NCBI GenBank assembly: GCA_016200765.1
Contig: JACQEC010000263.1
Location: forward strand, 1 to 8,669
DNA length: 8,669 bases
From: Chloroflexota bacterium
GTDB lineage: Bacteria; Chloroflexota; Anaerolineae; JACRMK01
Direction of reading: 5' to 3'
The notes beneath the pieces are model-generated. The model had not been told where the DNA came from, did not search any database, and saw nothing but the letters and a program-made list of their open reading frames with translations. Positions 1-8,400 of this stretch are shown here, in pieces (the first letter of the stretch is position 1; the number at the start of each line of letters is the position of its first letter). A program made the position numbers and the translations under genes.

Positions 1-1
1 A

Positions 2-607
2 GGGGCGTTTGACCTGACCGTCATGGCCGGCGACCTGGCGATGCTCGGCCCGCGCCCCGCGGAAACGATTGACCGCCTGCGCGCGCTGAATTGCCTGATC
101 ATCACCGGCAACACCGAGCAGATGGTCGTGCGGCGCGACGGCCCGTCGGCGGCGTGGACAGCCGAGCAGATTGGCGCGGAGCGGCTCGCGGTTCTGGCGG
201 GACTGCCCTTCTCTTACAGCGTGGAGCCGCAGGTCGGTCACGAGTTGTTGATCGTCCACGCCAACCCCAAAGACCTTGAGGCCCCACTGCGCCCCGATTC
301 GCCCGCCGAAGACGTGCGCCCGCTGGTGGAAGACGTGACCGCCGACGTGCTGGCCTTCGGCCACATCCACATTCCCTACATCCGCAACCTGAACGGGCTG
401 ATGCTCTTTGACGTGGCAAGCGCCGGTCTGCCGCGCGACGGCGACCAACGCGCGGCCTATGGCATCGCCGAGTGGACGGGCCGCGAGTGGCGGCTGGAAC
501 ATCACCGCGTGGCCTACGATATAGACGCCGTCGTGCAGGACATCCTCAACTGCGGCATGCCCAATGCCGACAAAGCGGCGGCCATCTTGCAGAGCGCGCG
601 CTATTGA
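2..607 (+). CDS. Calcineurin-like metallophosphoesterase, 5' end outside window
   Basis: This is the 3' part of a metallophosphoesterase of the YfcE/MJ0936-like type, a soluble two-metal hydrolase of phosphoester bonds whose substrate cannot be told from sequence. The frame is open from base 2. The ATG at 23 is not the real start: it lies inside the conserved block MAGDLAMLGPRP (second metal motif, GD), and the first metal motif (D-x-H) must lie upstream of the window. Counting from that Met, the remaining motifs are GNTE (29-32, where many relatives have GNHD or GNxD), the VHANP histidine (78-82) and GHIH (113-116). The order and spacing fit the family. The C-terminal tail after about residue 150 looks family-specific. 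The aldo/keto reductase gene follows after 88 bases on the same strand, so co-transcription is possible but unproven. The fold call is firm; the substrate is unknown. Confidence 0.85.
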   Translation, partial: GAFDLTVMAGDLAMLGPRPAETIDRLRALNCLIITGNTEQMVVRRDGPSAAWTAEQIGAERLAVLAGLPFSYSVEPQVGHELLIVHANPKDLEAPLRPDSPAEDVRPLVEDVTADVLAFGHIHIPYIRNLNGLMLFDVASAGLPRDGDQRAAYGIAEWTGREWRLEHHRVAYDIDAVVQDILNCGMPNADKAAAILQSARY

Positions 608-683
608 GCGTGCATGCTCATGGTCTCTGGCGCGCAGGCCCACAGAAGCGACACCCCACAACCTTTTCGTGAAGGATTGATAC

Positions 684-690
684 AGAGGAG
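684..690 (+). promoter_or_regulatory. Ribosome binding site of the aldo/keto reductase gene
   Basis: AGAGGAG lies five bases before the ATG at 696 and is a strong Shine-Dalgarno match. It supports that ATG as the start. I see no convincing -35/-10 pair in the 88 bases between this gene and the phosphoesterase gene. Confidence 0.75.
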
Positions 691-695
691 CAACC

Positions 696-1652
696 ATGCG
701 CTACGGAACCCTGGCGGGTATTGACAAACCCCTTTCGCGGCTGGTGCAGGGCACGGTCATGTTGAGCACCAAGACGCTGGACTGGAGCATGGCCTTGCTG
801 GATGCGGTATTCGAGCAAGGCTGTCGCACCTTCGATACCGCGCACCAGTACGGCAACGGCGAGTGCGAGCGGGTGCTGGGGCGCTGGCTGCGCGAGCGCG
901 GCGTGCGCGATCAGGTCGTCGTCCTCGGCAAGGGCGCGCACCACACGATAGACCGCAAGCGGGTGACGCCCTTCGACATCACCGCCGACCTGCACGACTC
1001 GCTGGCGCGCCTGCAGGTGGACACGATTGACCTCTATCTCCTGCACCGCGACGACCCCGCCGTGCCGGTCGGGCCGATTGTCGAGACGCTCAACGAGCAC
1101 CGGCGAGCCGGGCGCATCGGCGTCTTCGGCGGCTCCAACTGGACGCACGAGCGCATCCGAGAGGCCAACGAATACGCGCGGACGCGCGGCCTGACGCCGT
1201 TCGCGGTCAGCAGTCCCAACTTCAGCCTCGCCGAGCAGATTCATCCGCCGTGGCGCGACTGCATCAGCATCAGCGGCCCGCAAGGACAAGCCGCGCGCGC
1301 GTGGTACGCCGCGCAAGCGATGCCGTTGTTCACCTGGTCGAGTCTGGCCGGCGGGTTCTGGTCAGGGCGCATCACGCGCGAGAACCGCGAGGCGCTGACC
1401 GGCGAGAGCGACCAGTTGTGCCTGTACGCTTACGGCTCGGACGATAACTTTACGCGGCTCGACCGCGCGCGCCAACTGGCCGCGCAGAAAGGCTTGAGCC
1501 TCCCGCAGGTCGCGCTGGCCTACGTGCTGAACCAGCCGCTCGACATCTTCGCGCTGGTCGGCTGCATGAGCGGCGACGAGTTCCGCGTCAACCGCGAGGC
1601 GTGCATGGTGGAGTTGACCGAGGTGGAAATGGCGTGGCTAGACTTGCGGTGA
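696..1652 (+). CDS. Aldo/keto reductase
   Basis: This encodes a complete 318-residue cytoplasmic NAD(P)H-dependent oxidoreductase of the aldo/keto reductase superfamily (TIM barrel), which interconverts aldehydes or ketones and alcohols. The catalytic tetrad is intact: Asp47 and Tyr52 in FDTAHQYGNGE, Lys79 in VLGKGAHH and His117 in LYLLHRDD. Further family blocks are GVFGGSNW (142-149), the barrel strand with TWSSLAGGF (213-221), and a C-terminal cofactor-phosphate region around CMSGDEFRVN (290-299). Length is normal for the single-domain bacterial class (aryl-alcohol or sugar-type, COG0667-like). The ATG is preceded by a good ribosome binding site. The stop codon directly abuts a copy of the intergenic repeat. 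The substrate is not predictable; I only infer a sugar or small carbonyl compound. It looks unrelated to the defence-type genes downstream. Confidence 0.93.
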   Translation: MRYGTLAGIDKPLSRLVQGTVMLSTKTLDWSMALLDAVFEQGCRTFDTAHQYGNGECERVLGRWLRERGVRDQVVVLGKGAHHTIDRKRVTPFDITADLHDSLARLQVDTIDLYLLHRDDPAVPVGPIVETLNEHRRAGRIGVFGGSNWTHERIREANEYARTRGLTPFAVSSPNFSLAEQIHPPWRDCISISGPQGQAARAWYAAQAMPLFTWSSLAGGFWSGRITRENREALTGESDQLCLYAYGSDDNFTRLDRARQLAAQKGLSLPQVALAYVLNQPLDIFALVGCMSGDEFRVNREACMVELTEVEMAWLDLR

Positions 1653-1653
1653 T

Positions 1654-1708
1654 GGCTATCAACGGATTGCCTTCGGCATAGCGGATGAGCGGATGGGTGC
1701 GCTTGATT
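1654..1708 (+). repeat. Intergenic repeat copy A, after the reductase stop codon
   Basis: This copy begins one base after the reductase stop with GGCTATCAACGGATT and ends with CGGATGGGTGCGCTTGATT (1690-1708). The ending is identical over 19 bases to 5201-5219. The central GCCTTCGGCATAGCGGAT (1669-1686) is found inverted and exact at 5385-5402. The arms ATGCC and GGCAT of the inverted copy can form a short hairpin with a three-base loop; in this copy the arm is shortened (TTGCC). There is no T-run after it, so it is not a clear terminator. It belongs to the same family as the copies at 5158-5412. Confidence 0.8.
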
Positions 1709-1779
1709 GGGGCGGGTGGGCCAGTCCCGGCACACTTCTATGATTGGCAGACGCGATAATAGGAACATTAGGATTAATC

Positions 1780-1809
1780 TTGTACCCCCTCGACTCCTCA
1801 CGGTATAAT
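1780..1809 (+). promoter_or_regulatory. Sigma-70-type promoter of the PLD-helicase gene
   Basis: A perfect -10 box TATAAT is at 1804-1809. A partial -35 box TTGTAC (three of six consensus bases, including the TTG) is at 1780-1785, with an 18-base spacer. It lies in an AT-richer stretch (about 1735-1845) that stands out from the GC-rich genes. Initiation would fall near 1816, giving a leader of about 43 bases before the GTG start at 1859. The position fits a dedicated promoter for the helicase gene rather than read-through from the reductase. Confidence 0.6.
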
Positions 1810-1846
1810 CTCAACAACAAAGCAGACCCTTGATTCCTTGATTCGT

Positions 1847-1852
1847 GGAGGT
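1847..1852 (+). promoter_or_regulatory. Ribosome binding site that fixes the GTG start of the helicase gene
   Basis: GGAGGT is a near-perfect Shine-Dalgarno sequence six bases before the GTG at 1859. An upstream in-frame TTG at 1838 would put this site inside the coding region and has no such site of its own, so GTG is preferred. Confidence 0.8.
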
Positions 1853-1858
1853 GCATCG

Positions 1859-4800
1859 GTGTCCCCTATCCCTCTTCAGTCTTTCTCCGGAATCCACGAT
1901 AACTTCTATCGCGGCAAGGTGGGCGATTTCCTGAAGGCGAAAATCGCGCCCGGCTCCTCTTTGTCGGTCGTCTCGGCGTACTTCACTATCTACGCTTACA
2001 GCAGGCTCAAGGCGCAGCTCGATCAGATTGCGGGACTGCGCTTTTTGTTTGGCGAGCCGGGCTTCCTGCGCGGCCTCGATCCGAACAAGGATGAGGCGAA
2101 GGTCTTTGCCATCCGCGAAGATGGGCTGGCGCTACAGAACCATCTGGAGCAGAAGCGCGTGGCGCGCGAGTGCGCGGAGTGGGTTCGAGCCAAGGCCGAG
2201 ATTCACTCGGTGCGGCGCGCCAACTTCCTGCACGCCAAGCTCTATCACATCGCCAGCGGCGATAAGATTGACGCCATTCTGGGAAGTTCCAATTTCACGG
2301 TGCGCGGGCTGGGGCTGGGTGATGCGAATAACAACATCGAACTGAACCTGGAAGTGAACGACCGGCGCGACCTGCAGGACCTGAAGGCGTGGTTTGATCA
2401 GTTGTGGCTCGACGAGGAACTGACGACGGACGTGAAGGACGAGGTGCTGAAATACCTCGCGCAACTTTACCAGAACCACGCGCCGCAGTTCATCTACTTC
2501 AAAACACTCTTTCACCTGTTCGAGAAGCAGCTGGCCGACCGGCCAGACGCGCCGCGGCTGGACGAGCGGGCGCAGATCGTGCAGAGCCAGGTGTGGAACG
2601 CGCTGTTCCCGTTCCAAAAGGACGGCGTGAAGGGCGCGATCAACAAATTACTGCGCCACAACGGTTGCATCATCGCGGATAGCGTCGGGCTGGGCAAGAC
2701 GTACGAGGCGCTGGCGATCATCAAGTACTTCGAGCTGCTGAACCAGCGGGCGCTGGTGCTGTGCCCGAAGAAGCTGCGCGAAAACTGGACGATCTATCAG
2801 ACGCACACCAACAGCGCGCTGAACCCGTTCCCGAACGACCGTTTCGGCTATACGGTGCTCTCACATACCGATCTAAGCCGCGAAAGTGGCAAAGCGGGCG
2901 ATATTGATCTGGCGACGTTCAACTGGGGCGCATACGATCTGGTGGTGATTGACGAGAGCCACAACTTTCGCAACAACGCGCCCGGCGTGAGCGACGAGGA
3001 TGGCAACCTGCTCCGCAAGAGCCGCTACCGGCGGCTGGTGGACAACGTGATCAAGGCCGGTGGGCGCACGAAGGTGCTGTTGCTGTCGGCCACGCCGGTC
3101 AACAACGACCTGCGCGACCTGCGCAACCAGATTTATCTAATGAGCGAAGGGCGTGACGACGCCTTCAAGGATTCGCTGGGTATCCCCCACTTGGGACAGA
3201 TGCTGAAGACGGCGCAGGGCGTGTTCACCGAGTGGGCCAAACAGCCGCAACGCACGACCGAGCAACTGCTGGAAAGGCTGAACTCGGCCTTTTTCACACT
3301 GCTGGACGAACTGACCATCGCGCGCTCGCGTAAGCATGTGCAGACGTATTACGCGGCTGATATGGCGCGCATCGGCGGCTTCCCGAAACGGGAGAAGCCG
3401 CTTTCGATCTTCCCGACGATTGACCGCGACGGCGAGTTCATGCCGTACGACCGGCTGAACGACGAGATCGTGCAGTATAAGCTGTCGCTATTCAACCCGT
3501 TCACGTACGTGCGGCCCGAGTACCGGGGGATTTACGAGCGGGTGGAAAAGCAGAAGGGCGGCGGCGCGTTTCGGCAGAGCCAGCGCGAGCAGTTCCTGAT
3601 TGGGATGATGAAGGTGAACTTTTTGAAGCGGCTGGAAAGCTCGGTCTATTCGTTCGGCATCACGATGGGCCGCACGGTGGACAAGATCAAGACGTTGCAG
3701 GAAAAGTTGCGGGCGTTCCAGCGCGTGCAGGGTGGAGAACTCGATCTCAACGACTATGTTGAGGCGCTGGACGACGAGGACGTGGAAGCGGTACAAGAGG
3801 CGCTGGAGGTGGGCAAGAAGGCGCCGTACAAACTGGAACACCTCGATATCCCGCGCTGGCTGGGCGACCTGCAGGCCGACCTCGACAAGTTAGCGAATTT
3901 GCAGCTCGAAGCGCAGAAGGTGAAACCACAGCGCGACGCGAAGCTGGCCGAGCTCAAGAGACTGATCGTCAATAAGGTAAAGCACCCAAGCACGAACAAG
4001 GATGGCAACTTGAACCGCAAAGCGCTGGTGTTCACGGCCTTCGCCGACACGGCCAGCTACCTGTACGAGCACTTGCACGCGTGGGCCAAGCGCGAGTTGG
4101 GCATCGAGACGGCGATGGTGTCGGGCGGGGCAGGCGAGACGAAGACGACCTTCGGCAAGAACGAGTTCAGTCACATCCTGACCAACTTCGCGCCGCGCTC
4201 CAAGCAGCGGAGCAAAGTGCCGGCGATGCCGCAGGCGGGCGAGATTGACCTGCTGATCGGCACGGACTGCATCAGCGAAGGCCAGAACCTGCAGGATTGC
4301 GACACGGTGATCAACTACGACATCCACTGGAACCCGGTGCGGGTGATCCAGCGCTTCGGGCGTATTGACCGCATTGGCAGTGTGGCGCCCACCGTGCAGT
4401 TGGTCAACTTCTGGCCGACGCGCGACCTTGACCATTATATCAACCTCAAGGCGCGGGTGGAGGCGCGCATGGCGCTGGTGGACATCGCGGCGACGCAGGA
4501 CGATAACCTGTTGAACGTCGAGGAGTTGGTTAAGGAGGACTTGCACTACCGCGATAAGCAACTACTACGGCTGAAGGACGAGGTGCTGGACTTGGAAGAT
4601 TTCAAAGAGAACGTCTCGCTGACCGAGTTCACGCTGGACGGCTTCCGGCGCGACTTGAGCAACTACTTGCAGGCGAATCGGAAGGCGTTGGAAGAAGCGC
4701 CGCTGGGGCTATATGCGGTCGCGCCGCCAGAGCCGAGCGAGCCGCGCAGCGCGCCGGGGGTGATCTTCTGCCTGCGGCAAAAGGGCGAGACGGGCGAGAA

Positions 4801-5155
4801 CACGGTGGTGAACCCACTGCAGCCGCACTTCTTGGTGTACGTGCGCGGCGACGACATCGCGTACACCTTCGCCCAGCCGAAGCAGATTCTGGAAATCTAC
4901 CGCCAGTTGTGCGAGGGCAAGACACAGCCGCTTGACGCGCTGTGCGAGCAGTTCGACACGCAGACGCAGAACGGGGCGGACATGAGCGCCTACGACGCGC
5001 TGTTGCGCAAGGCGGTGACGGCGATCACCAAGACCTTCCGCAAGCGCAACCTGAACGCACTGCAAGCGGGGCGCGGCGGGGTGCTGGCCCCGCGCAGTCA
5101 GCAGGTTACGGAGACGAGCGATTTTGAACTGGTGACGTGGCTGGTGGTGATGTGA
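1859..5155 (+). CDS. PLD-domain SNF2-type helicase, putative restriction/defence protein
   Basis: This encodes a 1098-residue protein (numbered from the GTG at 1859) with an HKD phospholipase-D-like domain fused to a superfamily-2 helicase. In the N-terminal domain, HAK (His125, Lys127) is followed by GSSNFT (142-147) and NIELN (159-163). An Asp sits six residues before GSSN (Asp135), but the spacing from Lys is longer than in classic HKD enzymes. The helicase core has Q253 (FPFQ), Walker A VGLGKT (276-281, Lys280), Walker B DESH (365-368), SAT (410-412), motif IV KALVFTAF (721-728), motif V GTDCISEGQNL (801-811) and motif VI QRFGRIDRIG (831-840). A large, charged, helical insert (about 520-715) separates the two lobes. 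The C-terminal 200 residues have no domain I recognise. It probably translocates on DNA using ATP; the HKD domain may cut DNA. The Eco57I-type methyltransferase follows 266 bases downstream. Alternatives are a DISARM- or BREX-related helicase, or a repair helicase. The fold call is firm; the defence role is inferred from pairing. Confidence 0.9.
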   Translation: MSPIPLQSFSGIHDNFYRGKVGDFLKAKIAPGSSLSVVSAYFTIYAYSRLKAQLDQIAGLRFLFGEPGFLRGLDPNKDEAKVFAIREDGLALQNHLEQKRVARECAEWVRAKAEIHSVRRANFLHAKLYHIASGDKIDAILGSSNFTVRGLGLGDANNNIELNLEVNDRRDLQDLKAWFDQLWLDEELTTDVKDEVLKYLAQLYQNHAPQFIYFKTLFHLFEKQLADRPDAPRLDERAQIVQSQVWNALFPFQKDGVKGAINKLLRHNGCIIADSVGLGKTYEALAIIKYFELLNQRALVLCPKKLRENWTIYQTHTNSALNPFPNDRFGYTVLSHTDLSRESGKAGDIDLATFNWGAYDLVVIDESHNFRNNAPGVSDEDGNLLRKSRYRRLVDNVIKAGGRTKVLLLSATPVNNDLRDLRNQIYLMSEGRDDAFKDSLGIPHLGQMLKTAQGVFTEWAKQPQRTTEQLLERLNSAFFTLLDELTIARSRKHVQTYYAADMARIGGFPKREKPLSIFPTIDRDGEFMPYDRLNDEIVQYKLSLFNPFTYVRPEYRGIYERVEKQKGGGAFRQSQREQFLIGMMKVNFLKRLESSVYSFGITMGRTVDKIKTLQEKLRAFQRVQGGELDLNDYVEALDDEDVEAVQEALEVGKKAPYKLEHLDIPRWLGDLQADLDKLANLQLEAQKVKPQRDAKLAELKRLIVNKVKHPSTNKDGNLNRKALVFTAFADTASYLYEHLHAWAKRELGIETAMVSGGAGETKTTFGKNEFSHILTNFAPRSKQRSKVPAMPQAGEIDLLIGTDCISEGQNLQDCDTVINYDIHWNPVRVIQRFGRIDRIGSVAPTVQLVNFWPTRDLDHYINLKARVEARMALVDIAATQDDNLLNVEELVKEDLHYRDKQLLRLKDEVLDLEDFKENVSLTEFTLDGFRRDLSNYLQANRKALEEAPLGLYAVAPPEPSEPRSAPGVIFCLRQKGETGENTVVNPLQPHFLVYVRGDDIAYTFAQPKQILEIYRQLCEGKTQPLDALCEQFDTQTQNGADMSAYDALLRKAVTAITKTFRKRNLNALQAGRGGVLAPRSQQVTETSDFELVTWLVVM

Positions 5156-5157
5156 GG

Positions 5158-5347
5158 GCTATCAACGGATGGCTATCAACGGATTAGGATAACGGATTAA
5201 CGGATGGGTGCGCTTGATTATGGCGTAGCTGTCGGGCGGGGGTGTGGTTCTGTGGCGGATAGCTATCAACGGATTAGGATAACGGATTAACGGATGGGTG
5301 CGCTTCAATGCGGCGTATCTGCCGGGCGGGGGTGTGGTTCTGTGGCG
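5158..5347 (+). repeat. Tandem intergenic repeat, two 86-base units with 90-base period
   Basis: A short partial unit GGCTATCAACGGAT (5157-5170 region) starts just after the helicase stop codon. Two full units follow, at 5172-5257 and 5262-5347. Each opens with GCTATCAACGGATTA, passes through CGGATGGGTGCGCTT, and ends in a G-rich stretch GGCGGGGGTGTGG plus TTCTGTGGCG. By eye the two units differ at six of 86 positions with no gap, and the differences cluster in the middle. The word CGGAT recurs at 5166, 5180, 5193 and 5201. No open frame of interest or good promoter box is seen inside. The units share their first half with copy A at 1654-1708. Confidence 0.9.
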
Positions 5348-5375
5348 AGAAGGCGCGATCTGAAGGCAGTGGTTT

Positions 5376-5412
5376 CATCCGCTAATCCGCTATGCCGAAG
5401 GCATCCGCTGAT
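5376..5412 (-). repeat. Inverted copy of the intergenic repeat before the methyltransferase gene
   Basis: The reverse complement of this stretch matches copy A (about 1659-1695) with an exact 18-base core (5385-5402 against 1669-1686) and near-matching flanks TCAGCGGAT and TAGCGGATG. It contains ATGCC-GAA-GGCAT, a five-base stem with a three-base loop. The ATG at 5392, which gives the methyltransferase frame an apparent ten-residue extension, falls in this repeat. Confidence 0.8.
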
Positions 5413-5418
5413 GGAGGG
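5413..5418 (+). promoter_or_regulatory. Ribosome binding site that fixes the methyltransferase start at 5422
   Basis: GGAGGG ends three bases before the ATG at 5422. It is slightly close but strong. The alternative ATG at 5392 is inside a repeat and has no purine-rich site before it. Confidence 0.7.
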
Positions 5419-5421
5419 ACG

Positions 5422-8400
5422 ATGACGAGCGAGCAACAGTTGAAACATCAGATTGAGGACGCGCTGAAGGCGATGGGCGCGGGCGGGGCGACGGGGGCGC
5501 AGGCGACGGCGCTGTTGAACGCGCTGGGCTATCACAGCGAGGTCGGCGCGGGGGCGCTGCAGCCGAACACGGCGGCGGCGTTTGCGGCGGCGTGGGACAG
5601 GCCGGAGCGGCGCTTTGATCGGCAGAAGGCGCGGCTGGACGAGTGGCGGAGCGTGGACCTGCTGTTTCAATTGACGGGCGAGCACCTGAATCCGCAACAG
5701 GGGCGCATCGCACTGGATGGGCATGGGCTAGATCAGAGCATCCTGAAGTCTTACGTCTTCTTTGCCATCGCGCTGGGCGGCGAGACGTGGACGCGCACGG
5801 CGCTGGCGGCGCTGGCGCGGGAGGTAAATAAGCTGTTCGACATGCCGGCAATGCTATTACTGCGCTACGGGGCGTACCTGACGGTGGCGATCATTGACCG
5901 GCGGCCGGGCAAGCGCGACGCGGCGCGCGATGTGCTGGAGAAAGTGACGCTGATCAAGGACATTCGCTTGAGCGCGCCGCACCGCGCGCACGTGGAAATC
6001 CTGTACGATCTGGCTCTGCCAACGCTGGGGCAGGCGATCACGACATTCGACCAACTGCACGAGGCGTGGCGGGCGGCGTTGAGCGTGAGCGAACTGAACA
6101 AGCGTTTCTATCAGGAGATCGCCAACTGGTATTTCTGGGCGCGCAAGCAGGTGCGCTTCCCACAGCCGCCTACGGTGGAGGACGACGAGGCCTACACGGC
6201 GCAGAGCGTGATCCGGCTGGTCACGCGGCTGATCTTCTGCTGGTTTTTGCGGGAGAAGGGGCTGATTCCCGACGCGCTGTTCGACGAAGGGCGAGTAAAG
6301 GCGTGGCTAAACGAGTGGGACGAGAAGGGTAGCAGTTTCTACAAGGCGGTCTTGCAGAACCTGTTCTTCGCGACGCTCAACACGGAGATGGACAAGCGGC
6401 GCGGGCGCGGCAAGACGGGCGAGGCGGGCGGGCGCGACCAGCACTACATGGTGCACAACGTCTTTCGCTACCGCGAGATGTTCAAGGAGCCGGAGGCGGT
6501 GGGCGCGCTGTTCAAGGACATCCCGTTCCTGAACGGCGGGCTGTTCGAGTGTCTGGACAAGGCGGGCGAGGATGGCGGCGAGAAGAACGCGGCGCGGGTG
6601 GATGGCTTCAGCGAACGCCCCGACAACCCGCTGGACGTGCCGAACGGGCTGTTCTTCGCGGACCCGCACGAGGTTGACCTGAACGCGGAGTACGAGACGA
6701 GCAACCGGCACTACAAGGTGCGCGGGCTGATCAAGATTCTGGACGGCTACAAGTTCACGGTGGCCGAGAACACGCCGGTGGAGGAAGAGGTGGCGCTGGA
6801 CCCGGAACTGCTGGGCAAGGTGTTCGAGAACCTGCTGGCGGCCTATAACCCGGAGACCGGCGTGACGGCGCGCAAGCAGACCGGCTCGTTCTACACGCCG
6901 CGCGAGATCGTGAACTACATGGTGGATGAGTCGCTCGTCGCCTATCTGGGGCAGAGGCTGGCCGAGACGCAGACTTCGGAAGTCTCCACCCAAGAGCGCC
7001 TGCGGCATCTGCTGGCGTATAACGACGAGCCGCACCGATTCGACGAGGCGGAGGTGGGGCGGCTGATCGCGGCGATAGATGCGCTGAAGGTGCTGGACCC
7101 GGCCTGCGGCTCCGGCGCGTTCCCGATGGGCGTACTGCACAAACTGGTGTTTATGCTGGGCAAGCTCGACCCGCACAACGCAGGCTGGAAGCAGCGGCAA
7201 CTGGCCAAGGCCGAGGAGTTTGCCGATGCGACGGTGCGCGAGCAAGCCATCGCCGACATCGAGCAGGCTTTCGCGCGCAACGCGCTGGATTACGGGCGCA
7301 AGCTCTACCTGATCGAGAACTGCATCTACGGCGTGGATATTCAGCCGATTGCGGTACAGATCGCCAAACTGCGCTGTTTTATCTCGCTGGTGGTGGATGA
7401 GCAGGCGGACGAGACACAGCCCAACCGCGGCGTGCGCGCATTGCCGAACTTGGAAACGAAGTTTGTGGCGGCCAACTCCCTGCTCGGCATCGAGCGGCCC
7501 GAGCAGTTAGGGTTTGCCGACCCGGCGCTGGAGGAGAAGCGTGGGCAGTTGAAGGACGTGCGCCACCGGCTCTTTGCGGCGCGCACGCCGCAGACCAAAG
7601 AGCGCCTGCGCGAGCAGGATAAGACATTGCGCGCCGCCATCGCCACGCGGCTGAAGGAGAGCGATTGGCCGAGCGCGACAGCCGAGCAGTTGGCCGCGTG
7701 GGACCCCTATGACCAGAACAGCGCCGCCGATTTCTTTGACGCGGAGTGGATGTTTGGCTTGCGCGATGGGTTCGATGTGGTGATTGGCAACCCGCCGTAT
7801 GTGCGGCAGGAGCAGATCAGGGAATTCAAACCGGCGTTCCAGAAGCAGTACGAATGTTACACCGGAACCGCCGACCTGTACGTCTATTTCTACGAGCGCG
7901 GCTTCACGCTGCTGCGCGCGAGCGGCGTGCTGACCTACATCTCGTCGAACAAGTATTTCCGCTCGGCCTACGGCGAGAAGCTGCGCGGCTATCTGGGGCA
8001 GAAGGCGACCATCCACGAACTGATTGACTTCGGCGACGCGCCGGTGTTCACAGCCATCGCCTATCCGAGCATCATCACCTTGCAGAAGACGCCGCCCGAC
8101 GGCCAGATGACGCGCGCGTTCAACTGGCGGCTGGGGCCGCCGATTGAGGAGTTCGAGCGCGTGTTCCGCGCTCATAGTTTCTTGATCGCGCAGAAGGAAC
8201 TGACGCGCGACGGCTGGCGACTGGAGATGCCGAGCGTACTGCGGTTGCTGGAGAAGTTGCGCAAGGCAGGCCAGCCGCTGGGCGAGTACGTCAACGGGCG
8301 GTTCTATCGCGGCATTTTGACTGGCTTGAACGAAGCGTTCGTGGTTGACCGCGTCACGCGCGACCGGCTGATCAAAGAGCACCCGTCATCGGCGGAGGTG

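Noticed and set aside
23..25. ATG at 23 as the true start of the phosphoesterase
   Set aside because: The frame is open to the window edge, and the first metal-binding motif of the family would be missing; the gene starts upstream of the window.
618..1316. Minus-strand open frame of about 232 codons opposite the reductase gene
   Set aside because: The plus strand encodes a complete aldo/keto reductase with all catalytic residues; the reverse frame has low-complexity Arg/Val/Ala composition and no motif.
1838..1840. TTG as start of the helicase gene
   Set aside because: It would place the strong GGAGGT site inside the gene and has no ribosome binding site of its own; GTG at 1859 is correctly spaced.
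5158..5347. CRISPR array
   Set aside because: There are only two full units of about 86 bases separated by 4 bases, with no spacer-sized unique segments and no cas genes nearby.
5385..5412. Rho-independent terminator at the ATGCC-GAA-GGCAT hairpin
   Set aside because: The stem is only five base pairs, no T-run follows in either orientation, and the same element recurs as part of a repeat family.
6307..7245. Long open frame on the minus strand, about 312 codons
   Set aside because: It lies opposite the methyltransferase motifs, is Arg/Leu/Val-rich as expected from the reverse of GC-rich coding DNA, and has no recognisable domain.
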